From NCBI GenBank assembly GCA_029891385.1, contig CM057231.1, forward strand, positions 68,774,990 through 68,838,989: DNA of 64,000 bases, given 5' to 3'. Source of the stretch: Erythroxylum novogranatense. Taxonomy: Eukaryota > Streptophyta > Magnoliopsida > Malpighiales > Erythroxylaceae. Each line of letters starts with the position of its first letter. Positions within the stretch are counted from its first letter, which is position 1. The position numbers and the translations under genes were made by a program. Positions 10,688-23,443 of the stretch are shown here, one piece after another. A model generated the notes under the pieces. It saw only the letters and a program-made list of their open reading frames with translations. It was not told where the DNA came from and did no database searches.

Positions 10688-12821
10688 TGTTGGGCTCGGG
10701 TCCCGAATCCCCATTCCCGAGGTGGCCCCTCGGGCTGCGCCAGCGACGAGCTCCCCAAAACTATCAGACCCGATCCCAACATCCATACATAATTTCGATT
10801 CACACAAACATATACCCATACATACACACATTCTACACATGCATTCCATCTAAGAATTAAACACCCTATAAACCAAGGGGCTTCATGCCATTACAATCCA
10901 AAGGAAATTCAAACAAGCATTCTCAAAAATAGCATATTACAGAATAAAGTCTAAATCCAAAATACATAAAAATGCTCCATGATGATATGCTCGGAGGGCC
11001 AACCAAAATACTAACTTAATACAAAGCTCCTAACTATCTTGGAGTTTCCGATGCCTTGCAAGATCAACGATCGTCTCGTTCTACACCTGAGGAGTGGGAG
11101 ATAATGGGGTGAGCTGTGAAGTTCAGTGGCATATACATTTATAGCCATTGGCAACGAGCCACACATTCAAGCATATATATATATATATACACAAGCATAT
11201 AGCAAGTCATCAATCTATCAATTTACCATCCTCACAAGAATATGTCATATGATTACACAATATAACAATTCATCATGCATCATGCCCAACCAATCAATAA
11301 TGAATGCACACAAATGGCTCGAGAGTTCCGTAAAACGATCCGGATAAACCGAAGTTTATACCGTAAACAAAACGAGTCCGATTTCTCAAGGATCTCGTGG
11401 CCTCAAGCGGGCAGCCGGGAGAAGGCTATATGTCGACGTGCACGTGACTAACGATCCGTTACTCTCTCACCCAAACAAAGCACATAACAATTAGTTTATG
11501 CTCAAAGTATTTTATCAAAGCTTTCATACTTTTCGCTTCTTTTCATTCTTGCAAAATGCCATAATGCCTATCAAGGCGATACATAATCATGATCACAATG
11601 CATTTTAATATTTCTTATAATTCAACACAAGAAGGTCACACACATGCAAGCAAGCATACACATATTGCCCATACACACAACATAATAAATATATTACCAC
11701 CTAATATCGCCGAGAATCCAACTCACTATTGTCCTTCCTCTTGCGATTAGATCAGGTCGGCTTGGTTTCCTATAACAAACCAAGTTTCAATTCAAACAAT
11801 ATTCAAAGGAAATAATCAAAAGCTTCGAAAATCAAAAAGAAAAACACGAAAAGTCTACATTCGACTTCCACCTAAATTCTCGAATCCTAAGAGGCAAATT
11901 CCAAACTTCCCTTCTTCATAACACTTGTAGTCCTTTATCTCTAGTTCACAAAGAATCCAAAATCACCTCATTTGGACATCTACAAACCAAGATACAACCA
12001 AAATACCAAAATGCATCGCTGCTGGAAACGACGCTCGTCGTTGTGTGCATCATTCCCTCACACGTCGCGGCATGCTCCTTCTCGCACGTCGCGGCGTACT
12101 CCTACATGCACGTCGCGGCGAACATAATTCTGCACGTCGCAATGAACTCGCACGTCGCGGCGTGTTCATACGCATGTCGCGACGTGCGGGCCTGGAGAAC
12201 GACTCCGAACCTGATTTCCCAGCTTTTTCACACTTCAATCCTTCCGCAAACACAAATGCAACACACCTAAACCTTGATTCAAGTCTCATACTACATTTCT
12301 AACTAAATCAAACCTTAAAACCGTCACAAATTCATCAACCCAAGGATTTCACCTAGGTTTTTCTGAAAAACCCTAAACCATCGATTCTAACATAATACCA
12401 AGCTATTCTAAGGTTTAATCCAACCAAAACAAGATGAAAAGAAGCTAACGTACCAGGAAATGACTTCAATCTGTCGGAAATCACAAGGATCGCAAAACTC
12501 TTTTTTTCTCTTCTTCTTCCTCCACCTATGGCAACTCTTCTTCTTCTTTTCTCCTTCTTTTCTTTATAATTCTCTCTTTTAAGCCTAAAGGATTGGATAA
12601 TGACTAAAATACCCTCCTATGCAAAGCTTCACCATTCCAACCTAAGTAATCTCCTCAAAATGCCCTCACATATTTTACTCTATAATTCCCATTAAACCGC
12701 AAAAACTCAACTTAATCTCAATTATCCACTAACACTCCCAATTTAATCAAACTAATGCGTAATCACACAATTAATACAATTCATGCTTAATGACATCATT
12801 AAAAAAATTTGGGGTCCAACA
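10688..12821 (-). repeat. 3' LTR of the Tekay-type element
   Basis: The plus strand begins TGTTGGGCTCGGG and ends GGTCCAACA. It is closely similar along its length to 17479-19624. An (AT)-rich stretch lies at 11176-11190. A GTCGCGGCG-type island with about seven repeats of the word lies at 12058-12192. It is preceded by a phrase (11920-12010) that also recurs in the LTR at 52.6-57.2 kb. A pyrimidine-rich stretch at 12490-12580 probably corresponds to the transcript leader on the minus strand. Confidence 0.9.
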
Positions 12822-15800
12822 TTTCTCCCCCTCTTAAAAGAAATTTCGTCCTCGAAATTATTACCTGAATCATCGAAGAGATACGGATACCTCTCCTTCA
12901 TGGTTTCCAATGGCTCCCATATAGCCTCCTCTACCGAATGATTCCTCCACAGGACTTTGACTAGCTGAACCGTCTTATTCCTGAGGACTTTTTCCTTGGT
13001 ATCCAAAATTTCCACTGGTTGCTCCTCATAACTCAGATCATCCCGCAACTGAACCTCACTAGTCTGAATGATATGAGAAGGATCCGATCTATACCTTCTC
13101 AACATGGACACATGGAAAACATCATGAATCTGAGACAATTCTGGAGGTAACGCCAATCTATAGGCGAGTGGTCCAATCCTCTCAAGGATTTCATAAGGGC
13201 CCACATACCTCGGACTCAACTTGCCCATCTTGCCAAACCTCATTACTCCTTTCTAAGGAGACGTCTTAAGGAACACTTTCTCACCGACTTCGAATTCCAT
13301 CTCCTTTTGGTGTGCATCAATGTAGCTCTTCATCCTATCTTGTGCTGCCTTAAGTCGTTGCTTAACCAGATTGACTTTCTCAACTGTCATCTGAATCAAT
13401 TCTGGTCCTACCAGTTTCCTCTCTCCTTCTTCATCCTAACAAATCGGAGTTCTACATCTCCTCCCATACAAAGCCTCATATGGAGCCATTTGAATGCTCA
13501 AATGGTACGAATTATTATAGGTGAATTCGACCAATGGCAAATGCTCATCCCAAGCTCCTTTGAAGTCCATCACACAAGCCCTAAGCATTCCCTCAAGTGT
13601 CCGAATGGTCCTCTCAGATTGACCATCCGTCTAAGGGTGAAAAGTAGTACTAAAATTTAACTTAGTACTCAAAGCTTCTTGCAAACTACCCCAAAACCTC
13701 GAAGTAAACCGAGGGTCTCTATCAGACACAATCGAATCCGGGATCCCGTGCAACCTCACTATCTCATCAATGTACTTTTTTGCTAGCACATGCAAAGAAT
13801 CAGTCTACTTAATCGCTAAAAGTGAACTGACTTCGTCAACCGATCCACAATAACCCAAATGGCATCGTGCTTCCTACTGATCTTAGGCAAACCCATCAGA
13901 AAATCCATAGTCACCCTCTGCCACTTCCATTCTGGAATAGGCAACGGCCTCAACTTGCCTGAAGGTGCCTGGTGTTCAGCCTTGACTTGCTGACACACTA
14001 GACACTTACTCACAAACTCTGCTATATCCCTCTTCATGCCTTTCCACCAAAAATGCTCTCTCAAATTCCTGTACATTCTGGTGCTACCGGGATGCATGGC
14101 ATAAGGCGTATTATGTGCCTCATCCATAATCTCAGCCTTAACCTCCTGCATATTTGGGATACACTGCCTGTTCCCCACTGTCATAAGTCCGCCATCCCTC
14201 AAGTCTACTTCAGAAATCTTACCATTCTGAATTTCCTCCCGGAGCTTACTCAAATCCGCATCTTGAACCTGCAACTCTCTAACTTTCTCCCTGAGTATCG
14301 GTCTCACTCGGAAGTTAGCTAGAAGACAATATGGCTCCTCCTGCTTCAAGCTTATCTTAAGCTTGGCCATCTCTTCCAATAAAGGAAGATAAACTGTCCG
14401 AACATGAGCAATCGAAGACTTCCTACTCAAGGCATCCGCCACTACGTTGGCCTTGCCTGGGTGATACTCAATCAGCAAGTCATAATCTTTAAGCAACTCT
14501 ATCCACCGTCGCTGTCTCAAATTCAGTTCCTTCTGGCTCAATAAGTACTTGAGAATCTTATGATCGGTAAAGATCCTCGTCTGAACTCCATATAGATAAT
14601 GCCTCCAAATTTTCAAGGCAAAGATCACTACTACCAATTCCAAATCATGTGTCGAATAGTTCAACTCATATGGCTTCAACTGCCTCGAAGCATAAGCAAT
14701 TACCCTATCTCCCTGCATCAATACACAACCAAGACCCTTCCTCGAGGCATCACTATACACGGTGTAGCCCTCATGCACTCCTTGTTCTGAGATCACATGT
14801 CCAAGAAATGCAACCTCTCTTAGCCAAAATTCGTATTTATCGAATTTGGCATACAGCTCGTTTCTCCTCAAAGTCTCCAAAACAATCCTCAAATGCTCTT
14901 CATGTTGTTCATCACTCTTGGAATAAACCAATATATCATCAATAAAGACAATGATAAATTGGTCCAAGAATGGCTTAAAGACCCGATTCATCAAATCCAT
15001 AAATGCTGCAGGAGCATTAACAATCCAAAGGGCATAACCAAAAACTCAAAATGCCCATACCGAGTCCTGAAAGCAGACTTTGGCACATCCAACTCCTTAA
15101 TCCTCAACTGATGATAACCAGATCTCAAGTCTATCTTGGAAAAGACTTTTCGCTCCTTGCAATTGATCAAACAGATCATCAATGCGAGGAAGCGGATATC
15201 TGTTCTTCACCGTGACCTGATTAAGCTTCCGGTAGTCTACACACATCCTCAATGATCCATCTTTCTTCTTCACAAAAAGAACCGGAGCTCCCCAAGGTGA
15301 AGAGCTCGGCCGAATATACCCTTTCTCCAACAACTCCTCCAACTGCTCCTTAAGCTTCTTCAATTCCGCCGGAGCCATCCGGTAAGGCGAAATTGAAATC
15401 GGCGCCGTACCTGGAAGAAGCTCAATGGGAAACTCAATTTCCCTAGCTGGCGGTAGTCCTAGAAATTCCTCGGGAAAGACATCCGAGAATTCCCTGACTA
15501 TTGGAATATCCTCAAGCTTCCCTCTATCCGCTCTGGAGTCTACCACATAGGCCAAAAATGCCTCACATCCCTTCCTCAACATCTTCTCTGCTGTCAAAGT
15601 TGAAACAATTCTGGGCGGACTTGCTTTCCTGTCCCCAGCAAACATCACTCTTTTGCCGTCATCCAATTCAAATTCCACTGTTTTCTGCTTACAATCCAGC
15701 CGGGCATTGTACTTCTCTAACATGTCCATACCTAAAATCACATCTAATCCTCCCATCTTCAGTGGCATTAGATCCACCACCAGAAGTTCTCCACTAATAC

Positions 15801-16104
15801 ACAGCTCACAGCCTCTATACACTTGACTAACAATAATATACTGACTGATTGGAGTACTCACCATCAGCGGAGTATCCAAAGGGCTCAAATTCCTATCACA
15901 CACAAGTCTACTCGAAGAAACAAACGAATGAGTAGAACCTGGATCAATCAAAGCAATCACATCATCAGAAAAGAGTCTAACCATACCAGTCACAACATCT
16001 GGAGCGGTCTCTGCGTCCTCCCGAGTCATCGCAAACACTCTACCCAAACTGCCCCTCGGTCTTCTGGAATGTTCACCCTCTTGCATCGTAATCGCCCACT
16101 TCAT
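12752..16104 (-). pseudogene. Tekay-type pol: protease, RT, RNase H, integrase, chromodomain
   Basis: The protease has an [11 protein letters not shown] active-site block near 15950. RT begins near 15400 with [12 protein letters not shown] and [11 protein letters not shown], continues in a second frame ([12 protein letters not shown], 15165-15000) and a third frame from 15000 with FIDDILVYS intact. RNase H ([11 protein letters not shown] ... ADALSRK) follows. The integrase has its HHCC zinc region and the first catalytic Asp (VTMDF). Below 13816 it is broken by a frame change and several stops. The last part (12752-13243) carries the C-terminal integrase and chromodomain and reads into the LTR. 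Between HVISEQGV and YTVYSD the usual stretch linking RT to RNase H is missing, an in-frame loss of roughly 80-90 residues compared with the family. The product cannot be functional. Confidence 0.88.
12822..12840 (-). other. Polypurine tract of the Tekay-type element
   Basis: On the minus strand this reads CTTTTAAGAGGGGGAGAAA, directly followed by the LTR start TGTTGGACCCC. Just upstream, AATTTCGAGGACGAAATTT encodes the NFEDEISF end of pol. Confidence 0.85.
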
Positions 16105-17293
16105 TGCAGCCTCCTCTAACCTCTACCTCTGTCCTCCTCCTGGAGCTTGCATCCGCTTCTCTCTTGTCGTGAAGGTGAGGGCACTCTCTAGCAATGTGCC
16201 CCTTCTCCCCACAGTTGAAACAAGCTCCTGTCAATCTGAAGCACTCTCCTCTATGGGGTCTCCCGTAGTACTCACACTTCGAAATAAATGACCTATCCCC
16301 ATCTCCCCTTCTACGCCACACCGCTGAGGCTTGGTGAGAAACAGTAGAAGTCTTCATAGGTCAAGATCGGCTTGCACCACTGCTCCTTTCCTCGGACTGC
16401 ACAGGGAAGATTCTGACACTCCTCTCAGGCATAGAAGTACCACCTCCCCTCTTGAACTGCTCTCTCCCCTTTCTTTTCCTGTGAACTGCACTATTGATGC
16501 TCTCAATATTATTCACCCTCAAAGCTGCCTCAACTAACCACTGAAAGTCACAGAAGTTCTGCACTATCACTTTCTCTCTGATGGCCAAGTGCAGTCCCGA
16601 CTCAAACCGGTGACATCTAGCAGCCTCACTCAGCATCAGATCTAAAGCATACCTCGTCAATTGAGTGAACCGATGCTCATACTCACTGACTGTCATCTCC
16701 CTCTGGGTAAGACTAAGGAACTCCCTCTGCTTCTGTTGAATGTACACCTCAGACAGATATTTCTTCCGGTAAGCTGCAAGGAAGTCCTGCCATGCCAACC
16801 CTACTGGTCTCATCTGACTCCCTAGCACGGTCTCCCACCAATGCAGAGCATCTCTCTGAAGCAAACTGGCAGCATACACAACCCTCTCATCATCCTCACA
16901 CTCCATCTGATCCAAAACTCTCTCGGTCTTTCTCAGTCATGTCTCAGCTTCCTCAGGATCAGTGGTCCCGTAGAAGTCCACTGCTCCATACTTCCTCAAC
17001 TTGTCAAACCGTCTCCCTTCTTCACGGGGTGAAATGTAAGGCAGTGGCATCCGACCCATGCTTTGAACAAACGCCTGAGTAAACGCCTGAAACAACCTCG
17101 GATCTAGCGGAGGCACTGGCTCCTGCATAACCGGTGACTCCTAGGTCTGTGATGACATGGGCTCACTACCTAGCCCTACAGAAGTCTCAGCATTTCCTGG
17201 GGCTACCGACTCATCATTCCTCTCCTCTCTTGTAGGAGAGTCAGGTGCAATGAATCCTTGCAAAACTCCTCGCGTCCTTCTACGAGGTGGCAT
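16073..17293 (-). pseudogene. Tekay-type gag with CCHC zinc knuckle
   Basis: The start ATG (CAT on the plus strand) at 17291-17293 gives MPPRRRTRG, the usual basic start for this family. The frame is shared by all pieces: 17293-17141, 17128-16937, 16915-16361 and 16357-16073. In-frame stops interrupt it at 17141-17143 (TAG), 16937-16939 (TGA) and 16361-16363 (TGA). The capsid-like region includes ALHWWETV and FLAAYRKKYL. The CFNCGEKGHIAREC knuckle lies near 16180-16225. Gag would coat the RNA in virus-like particles. Pol continues in another frame from 16104, which may be a further disabling shift because most Tekay copies use one gag-pol frame. Confidence 0.87.
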
Positions 17294-17462
17294 CGTACTC
17301 CTTTAAATCCAAACACTAAGGATTAGCTATATGTCAATCTGAATTCCTACATGTATGCATGATATGCATGTCACTTAATGCACTCAATCAAATGCAACAC
17401 ATAATCATATATCAAACAATTCATCCTACTATGCATTCTAAGCCGAGGACATATAACCTAAA

Positions 17463-17474
17463 GCTCTGATACCA
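17463..17474 (-). other. Primer binding site (initiator Met tRNA) of the Tekay-type element
   Basis: The minus strand reads TGGTATCAGAGC, the classic plant LTR-element PBS. It lies 4 nt inside the 5' LTR boundary at 17479, which fixes both the LTR end and the element orientation. Confidence 0.92.
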
Positions 17475-17478
17475 ACCA

Positions 17479-19624
17479 TGTTAGGCTCGGGTCTCAAATC
17501 CCTATTCCCGAGGTGGCCCCTCGGGCTGCGCCAACGACGAGCTCCCTAAAACTATCAGACCCGATCCCAACATCCATACATAATTTCAATTCACACAAAC
17601 ATATACCCATACATACACACATTCTACACATGCATTCCATCTAAGAATTAAACACCCCATAAACCAAGGGGTTTCAGGCCATTACAATCCGAAGGAAATT
17701 CAAACAAGCATTCTCAAAAATAGCATATTACAGAATAAAGTCTAAATTCAAAATACATGAAAATGTTCCATGATGATATGCTCGGAGGGCCAACCAAAAT
17801 ACTAACTTAATACAAAGCTCCTAACTATCTTGGAGTTTTCGATGCCTTGCAAGATCAACGATCGTCTCGTTCTACACCTGAGGAGTGGGAGATAATGGGG
17901 TAAGCTGCGAAACTCAGTGGCATATACATTTATAGCCATTGGCAACGAGCCACACATTCAAGCATATACATATATATATACACAAGCATATAGCAAGTCA
18001 TCAATCTATCAATTTACCATCCTCACAAGAATATGTCATATGATTACACAATATAACAATTCATCATGCATCATGCCCAAACAATCAATAATGAATGCAC
18101 ACAAATGGCTCGAGAGTTCTGTAAAATGATCCGGATAAACCGAAGTTTTTACCGTAAACAAAACAAGTCCGATTTCTCAAGGATCTCGTGGCCTCAAGCG
18201 GGCAGCCGGAAGAAGGCTATATGTCGACGTGCACGTGACTAACGATCCGTTACTCTCTCACCCAAACAAAGCACATAACAATTCGTTTCATGCTCAAAGT
18301 ATTTTATTAAAGCTTTCATACTTTTCGTTCTTTTCATTCTTGCAAAATGCCATAATGCCTATCAAGGCAGTACATAATCATGATCACAATGCATTTTAAT
18401 ATTTCTTATAATTCAACACAAGATGTCACACATGGAAGCAAGCATACACATATTGCCCATACACACAACAACCATAAATATATTACCCACCTAATATTGC
18501 TCGAGAATCCAACTCACTGTTGTCCTTCCTCTTGCGATTGGATCAGGTCGGCTTAGTTTCCTATAACAAACCAAGTTTCCATTCAAACAATATTCAAAGG
18601 AAATAATCAAAAGCTTCGAAAATCAAAAAGAAAAACATGAAAAGTCTACATTCGACTTCCACCTAAATTCCTGAATCCTAAGAGGCAAATTCCGAACTTC
18701 TCTTCTTCATAACACTTGTAGCCCTTTATCTCTAGTTCACAATGAATCCAAAATCACCTCATTTGGACATCTACAGCCCAAGATACAACCAAAATACCAA
18801 AATGCATCGTTCTTGAAGCAGGGGCTCATGGCAAGCCCGTTAATCGTCATGACAACGCCTCAACTATCACGCAGCACCATTCCTCGCCGCGTCATGGCGT
18901 ACTCCTTCTTGCACGTCGCGGCGTGCTCCTACATGCACGTTACGACGAACTTGCACGTCGCGACGTGTTCATACGCACGTCGCGACGTGCGGGCCTGGAG
19001 AACGACTTTGAACCTGATTTCCCAGCTTTTTCACACTTCAATCCTTCCCCAAACACAAATGCAACACACCTAAACCTTGATTCAAGTCTCATACTACATT
19101 TCTAACTCAATCAAACCTTAAAACCGTCACAAATTCATCAACCCAAGGATTTCACCTAGGTTTTTCCGAAAAACCCTAAACCATCAATTCTAACATAACA
19201 CCAAGCTATTCTAAGGTTTAATCCAACCAAAACAAGATGAAAAGAAGCTAACGTACCAGGAAATGACTTCAATCTGTCGAAAATCACAAGGATCACAAAA
19301 CTCTCTTTTTCTCTTCTTCTTCCTCCACCTACGACAACTCTTCTTCTTCTTTTCTCCTTCATTTCTTTATAATTCTCTCTTTTAAGCCTAAAGGATTGGA
19401 TAATGAATAAAATACCCTCCTATGCAAAGCTTCACCATTCCAACCTAAGTAATCTCCCCAAAATGCCCTCACATATTTTACTCTATAATTCCCATTAAAC
19501 CGCAAAAACTCAACTTAATCTCAATTATCCACTAATACTCCCAATTTAATCAAACTAAGGCATAATCACACAATTAACACAATTCATGCTTAATGACATC
19601 ATTAAAAAAATTCGAGGTCCAACA
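17479..19624 (-). repeat. 5' LTR of the Tekay-type element
   Basis: This is the partner of 10688-12821, with the same ends (TGTTAGGCTCGGG to GGTCCAACA) and small indels. The GTCGCGACG-type island at 18885-18992 is shorter than in the other LTR and its first part reads differently (about 18810-18900), so the island region has diverged faster than its surroundings. Confidence 0.9.
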
Positions 19625-19629
19625 AACAC

Positions 19630-22600
19630 AGTTAGAAATACCATACCATTACATACAAGCAAATCGCAATTGAATAAGGCACTCATGCCTTTTTCCCATT
19701 TCAAGTAGTCAGTCAAGTATATATATACAATGCATATGTGACACTTTCCTATTTTGTTGCAGTGTTGTGACCGAGCGCTTAAACAGTGAACAGTATTCAG
19801 TAGACGCGTCTAGGGAGTAGGAGAGCCCTCTGGGTATTCACTAACTCTCTTCGACCTCGAAGCTCTTTTTCAGTATCAGTATCAGTGGCGACTTTGGTCA
19901 CAACTGTTGTTATTATCCGGTTATGCATTTGTGTATGAAATGCATATGCCCAATTAACAGTCCATATCAAACAGTCTGCCCCAGTAGAGGCAACGAAATG
20001 AAGCATAGTGTAGCAAGCAATGCACAATGTGCACATCCAGAACACTTCAAGCAATTAATCATAGTGTCACAGTAATAACAAACAATTCACGTTCATATAG
20101 CACAATTCTAGCAGTTACAATTGATCACATCACAATTAAGCAGTAATTGTACAATCCATTCATGTATCACAATTTCACACAGTAGGAGCAATTTAGCTCA
20201 CAGAATCACAACCTGATACACTTCTATGGCAGTTCTCCCAATTCATCGGACCACCGTCCTAACCCGATCATAAACAAACACAATCCTAATCCTCCATTAT
20301 TTCCCCATTGAACATATAATAATTGAATGAACCATCTAGATTACTCACTTGCATTCCATTTAATACCGAAATTCATAATGGCATCGGTAGATCGGTAGCT
20401 CCAAAAGTGCCTTCTATAACAGATTCTGTAATATAAATATTACCAATTGCTCAATCAGAACTATTTAATGTTGCACATGTAGCAATTAGAAGGTTCACAA
20501 TGTATGTTCATGATATTCCCGGCCTTAATCCAAAATTTTCATCACAAACATTCCATCTAAAAATTAGAAATCTAACGGCACCGAAATTACTCAATTCGGG
20601 TCTCTATAAGTCCAAAAACAAATAAAACAGTGACCAAAGAATCATTACCCGGACCCACGTCAATTTCCCGTCCAAAAATTCCCAATTTCTAAAAAGAATG
20701 AAATTCAATGTTTCACGAATCCGATGCCTCAAGAATCAGGTCAATCGGATGTCGGACGGAAAAGTTATAAACAAAGAAGGAAAATATACACATCCTGATC
20801 GACTAGTCGGGGTTGTAGTCAACTAGTCTTGAAAAATACATGTCCTATTCATTAGTGCGAGGTTGTAGTCATTGGAAACTTTATCTTTTTGTCGACATCC
20901 CAACTTTCACAATGCATAACTCCTTGCTCCGAACTCCAAATTGGACAAAATTGGTGTCTATTTTATATAGAAAAAAGAGCTCGACAAGTTTCATGAGGGA
21001 CACAAAAACTAATTTCACCTTTATGAGTGTCAAAAATACACTCAAAGTTACTGCCTTCACAATGCCTCTCAAAATAGTGCAACATTTTGTTAAAACAGTG
21101 CAACAGTTTATAAAATCCATAACTTCTCATTCCCTTTGTTAAAAATCACAAGATTTATGCCAAATGAAAGATAAGAATGTGACCTACACCTTTCATGAAC
21201 AACATGAAATCAAATTCAATCATAAGTAGGTCAAACAATTCAATGAATGATTCTACCCACTGAAAACGCCTGAACTGAATAGCAATGTTATAAAAAGCAT
21301 AACTTCTTGCACAGATGTCAAAAAATTGCATACTTTATACCTATGAAAAGATCAAACAGAATAATACACTTCTCATGAAGGCCTTAACAGTCAATTCCAC
21401 CTCTAACAAACTCAAAACTGTCTTACAAGAGGCTGCCCTGATCACTAGTCAATGACCTAACTTAGGTCCAGTCTTTTAAAATTCATAATTCCCAATTCTG
21501 ACATCCAAAAATAGTATAGTATATCTCATTTTCAAGATAGTTACTTCCTATACAACTTTTCAGAAGATCACTTGAACCAATTCAAATCACAGAAATCTCT
21601 AAATTTGTTTCCAATCACAATACTCACAAAACCTACACTTCTGGTTAGGTTTCACCACAATGCACATAGTCAGACATTAGTTAACAGTTCATAACTCCCA
21701 ACGTACATATCGAAAAATTGCAAAATCAGTGGCAATGGAAAGCTAACAAGATAGGCTTCAACTTTCATTCAGACCATTTTCACCAATTCCTCATAAATAA
21801 ACCTAGAAAAATTCATCAAAGTTTCAGATCATCAAGCTCGATTCTTCGTTCATACTGCACCTATACATCACTTTCAAAGCAAGATTCAACACTCTTCTAA
21901 TCAAAATTGACAGTGCTCCTTCACAACAATTGTAGACAAATGTCTCAATTTTAAGTCAAAACAAGCCTCACCTCATTTTCTCAACCAAAAAAAGATTTAT
22001 GATCAAAAAATTGCAATAGGTTCAAAATCAATTTTCCAGCTTTCATCATCAACTTAAATCCTATCACTTCTAATACCAATTCCACATGCATAAGCATCCT
22101 AATCACACAAAAATTGAGCCAATAGGTCATCAAGACCTTCACTTCAACATAGATCCATAATTTTCAGCATCCATCATAAATTAATTGCCTTTAAGTCTTA
22201 ACCATTTAACATTACTAAAACCACTTCAAAATACATAATTCACACACTAATTATCTTAACCTATTTATGTCTTACACAAACATACCCAACAATTCAACCC
22301 ATAGGTTTCATGACATTCATGTCTCATCAATCATAATTAATATACATTAACTTCCACTCCATGCATCTAACCACTACTATTTCAAGAGTACAATTAAATG
22401 CTTACCAATTAAGCTTCAAATCTTCACTTCTCCAACTACTATACTTTCTCACTTCTCATCATCATGCCAAGAGAGAAAGTTTATCCTAGGCCCTTTTTAG
22501 GTGAGTTAATAGAAGAGAGAACAAAGTGGAAGGAGGAGGAGGAGCTAAGCAATTGTAATTAGGAAACTTGAAGAAAAATCAAATGGAGAAGAAGAAAGGA

Positions 22601-23212
22601 TGAAGCTTCGGGTGAATGAACAAAGCAAATGAAAATCCTCTTTTCATTCTTCCCATTTAAAGTGAGTCACCAAAAATGCAAGCCAACCATTAATGGTTTA
22701 GGACACTTGGCATATTTAAGAGAAAGACAAGTTAGGAAAAAGACAAAAATAACATTTAATGAGATTAAACCCTAATGACATGAATATTTGACCCGTTCAA
22801 TTCCAATGGCCCCAATTTCAATCCCAAAATCGTATACCCAATATTGTAGTGCCATTGGACAGAAATTTTAGATATCGAAAATCAACCGTTTCGCCACTTG
22901 GCGAATTTTTTCCGGTCTGGGAATTTTCTCTGGAAAGGTTCAGAAAATTTTCTAAAATTCCCTTAAAATATAAAACACACAAAAATTTACTCCAATAAAT
23001 TTTTCAAACACAATTTCTACATTATTCACAATAAAATTCCGTTTAGGCCTAAATACCGGGAAATATCATGAATGCATGTACAGTTATTTTTCATGTGCAA
23101 AAATTCACCGCTCACAAATACCAGTATGCATGAAAATGTCAAATCACCCTAATCACTCTCATCCCTGACCAAATTACTATTTTACCCTTCCCGTCGGGGG
23201 TGGGATATTACA
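19630..23212 (-). repeat. 5' LTR of the LARD-like element, U3-side piece
   Basis: This continues the LTR interrupted at 10687. The part from 20570 matches the 3' LTR closely. 19630-20569 has no partner in the window because the other LTR is truncated. The phrase anchors CATAACT recur at 20915, 21118, 21298, 21484 and 21690, matching the spacings in the other copy (203, 180, 186, 206). The GTCGACTAGT-like island at 20797-20830 has mutated words. The outer end is TGTAATATCCCACC on the minus strand at 23212. Confidence 0.8.
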
Positions 23213-23443
23213 ATAAATCGTTGTGTCAACTACTCTTACTCTATCTCTCTTTTAGATTCAAGTTTTATCATTACTTAGTTCGTAAACAAAGTTTTCAAAG
23301 TTTTGATTAATCAGGATCTATCGGAAATTCTATAAAAGAATATTATTTCTAACAAATCGTTTTTGAAAGAATTTCAAAAAGGGGAATACACAATTCAACC
23401 CCCCTTTTCGTGCATTCTATATCGTTTTATAAGCATTGTATTA
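23213..23443 (+). other. LTR-terminus-like fragment, possibly SIRE-type
   Basis: This short AT-rich stretch ends with AATTCAACCCCCCTTTT, then an AT-rich tail ending AACA near 23443. The wording resembles the 3' end of SIRE-type copia LTRs. It could be the far side of the copia copy at 1-3340, separated by the LARD-like insertion, but no second LTR or matching target duplication was found to prove this. Confidence 0.3.

Larger units (their letters stand above)
10688..19624 (-). mobile_element. Tekay/Del-type Ty3/gypsy chromovirus, full length, inactive
   Basis: The 8.9-kb minus-strand element has two LTRs of 2134 and 2146 bp (TGTT...AACA), an initiator-Met PBS at 17463-17474, a PPT at 12822-12840 and pol domains in gypsy order ending in a chromodomain-like tail. 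The flanking 5-mers AATAC (10683-10687) and AACAC (19625-19629) differ by one base and are read as the target duplication. It sits inside the 5' LTR of the LARD-like element. Many stops and frameshifts make it inactive. The clade call rests on the CCHC knuckle, the C-terminal [12 protein letters not shown] chromodomain wording and coding that runs into the 3' LTR. Confidence 0.9.
3627..23212 (-). mobile_element. LARD-like long-LTR gypsy-type element, host of a nested Tekay copy
   Basis: Two near-identical direct copies (3627-6242 and 20570-23212) frame a large minus-strand element. Read on the minus strand, each copy starts TGTAACATCC or TGTAATATCC. A purine tract lies just outside the lower copy at 6243-6257, and a PBS-like site lies at 10115-10126 beside a TG boundary at 10133. 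The 5' LTR is therefore 10133-10687 plus 19630-23212 (4138 bp rejoined). The 3' LTR lacks about 1.5 kb at its U5 side. The internal region (6243-10132) shows no gag or pol, which fits a large retrotransposon derivative. The superfamily is inferred from the PPT-adjacent AATTTCG...CGAAATT motif shared with the Tekay copy. Confidence 0.7.

Noticed and set aside
12043..12302. Repetitive open frames reading HVAACS or ARRG-type repeats (also the minus-strand version)
   Set aside because: They come only from the GTCGCGGCG word island in the Tekay LTR, and the other LTR copy breaks them.
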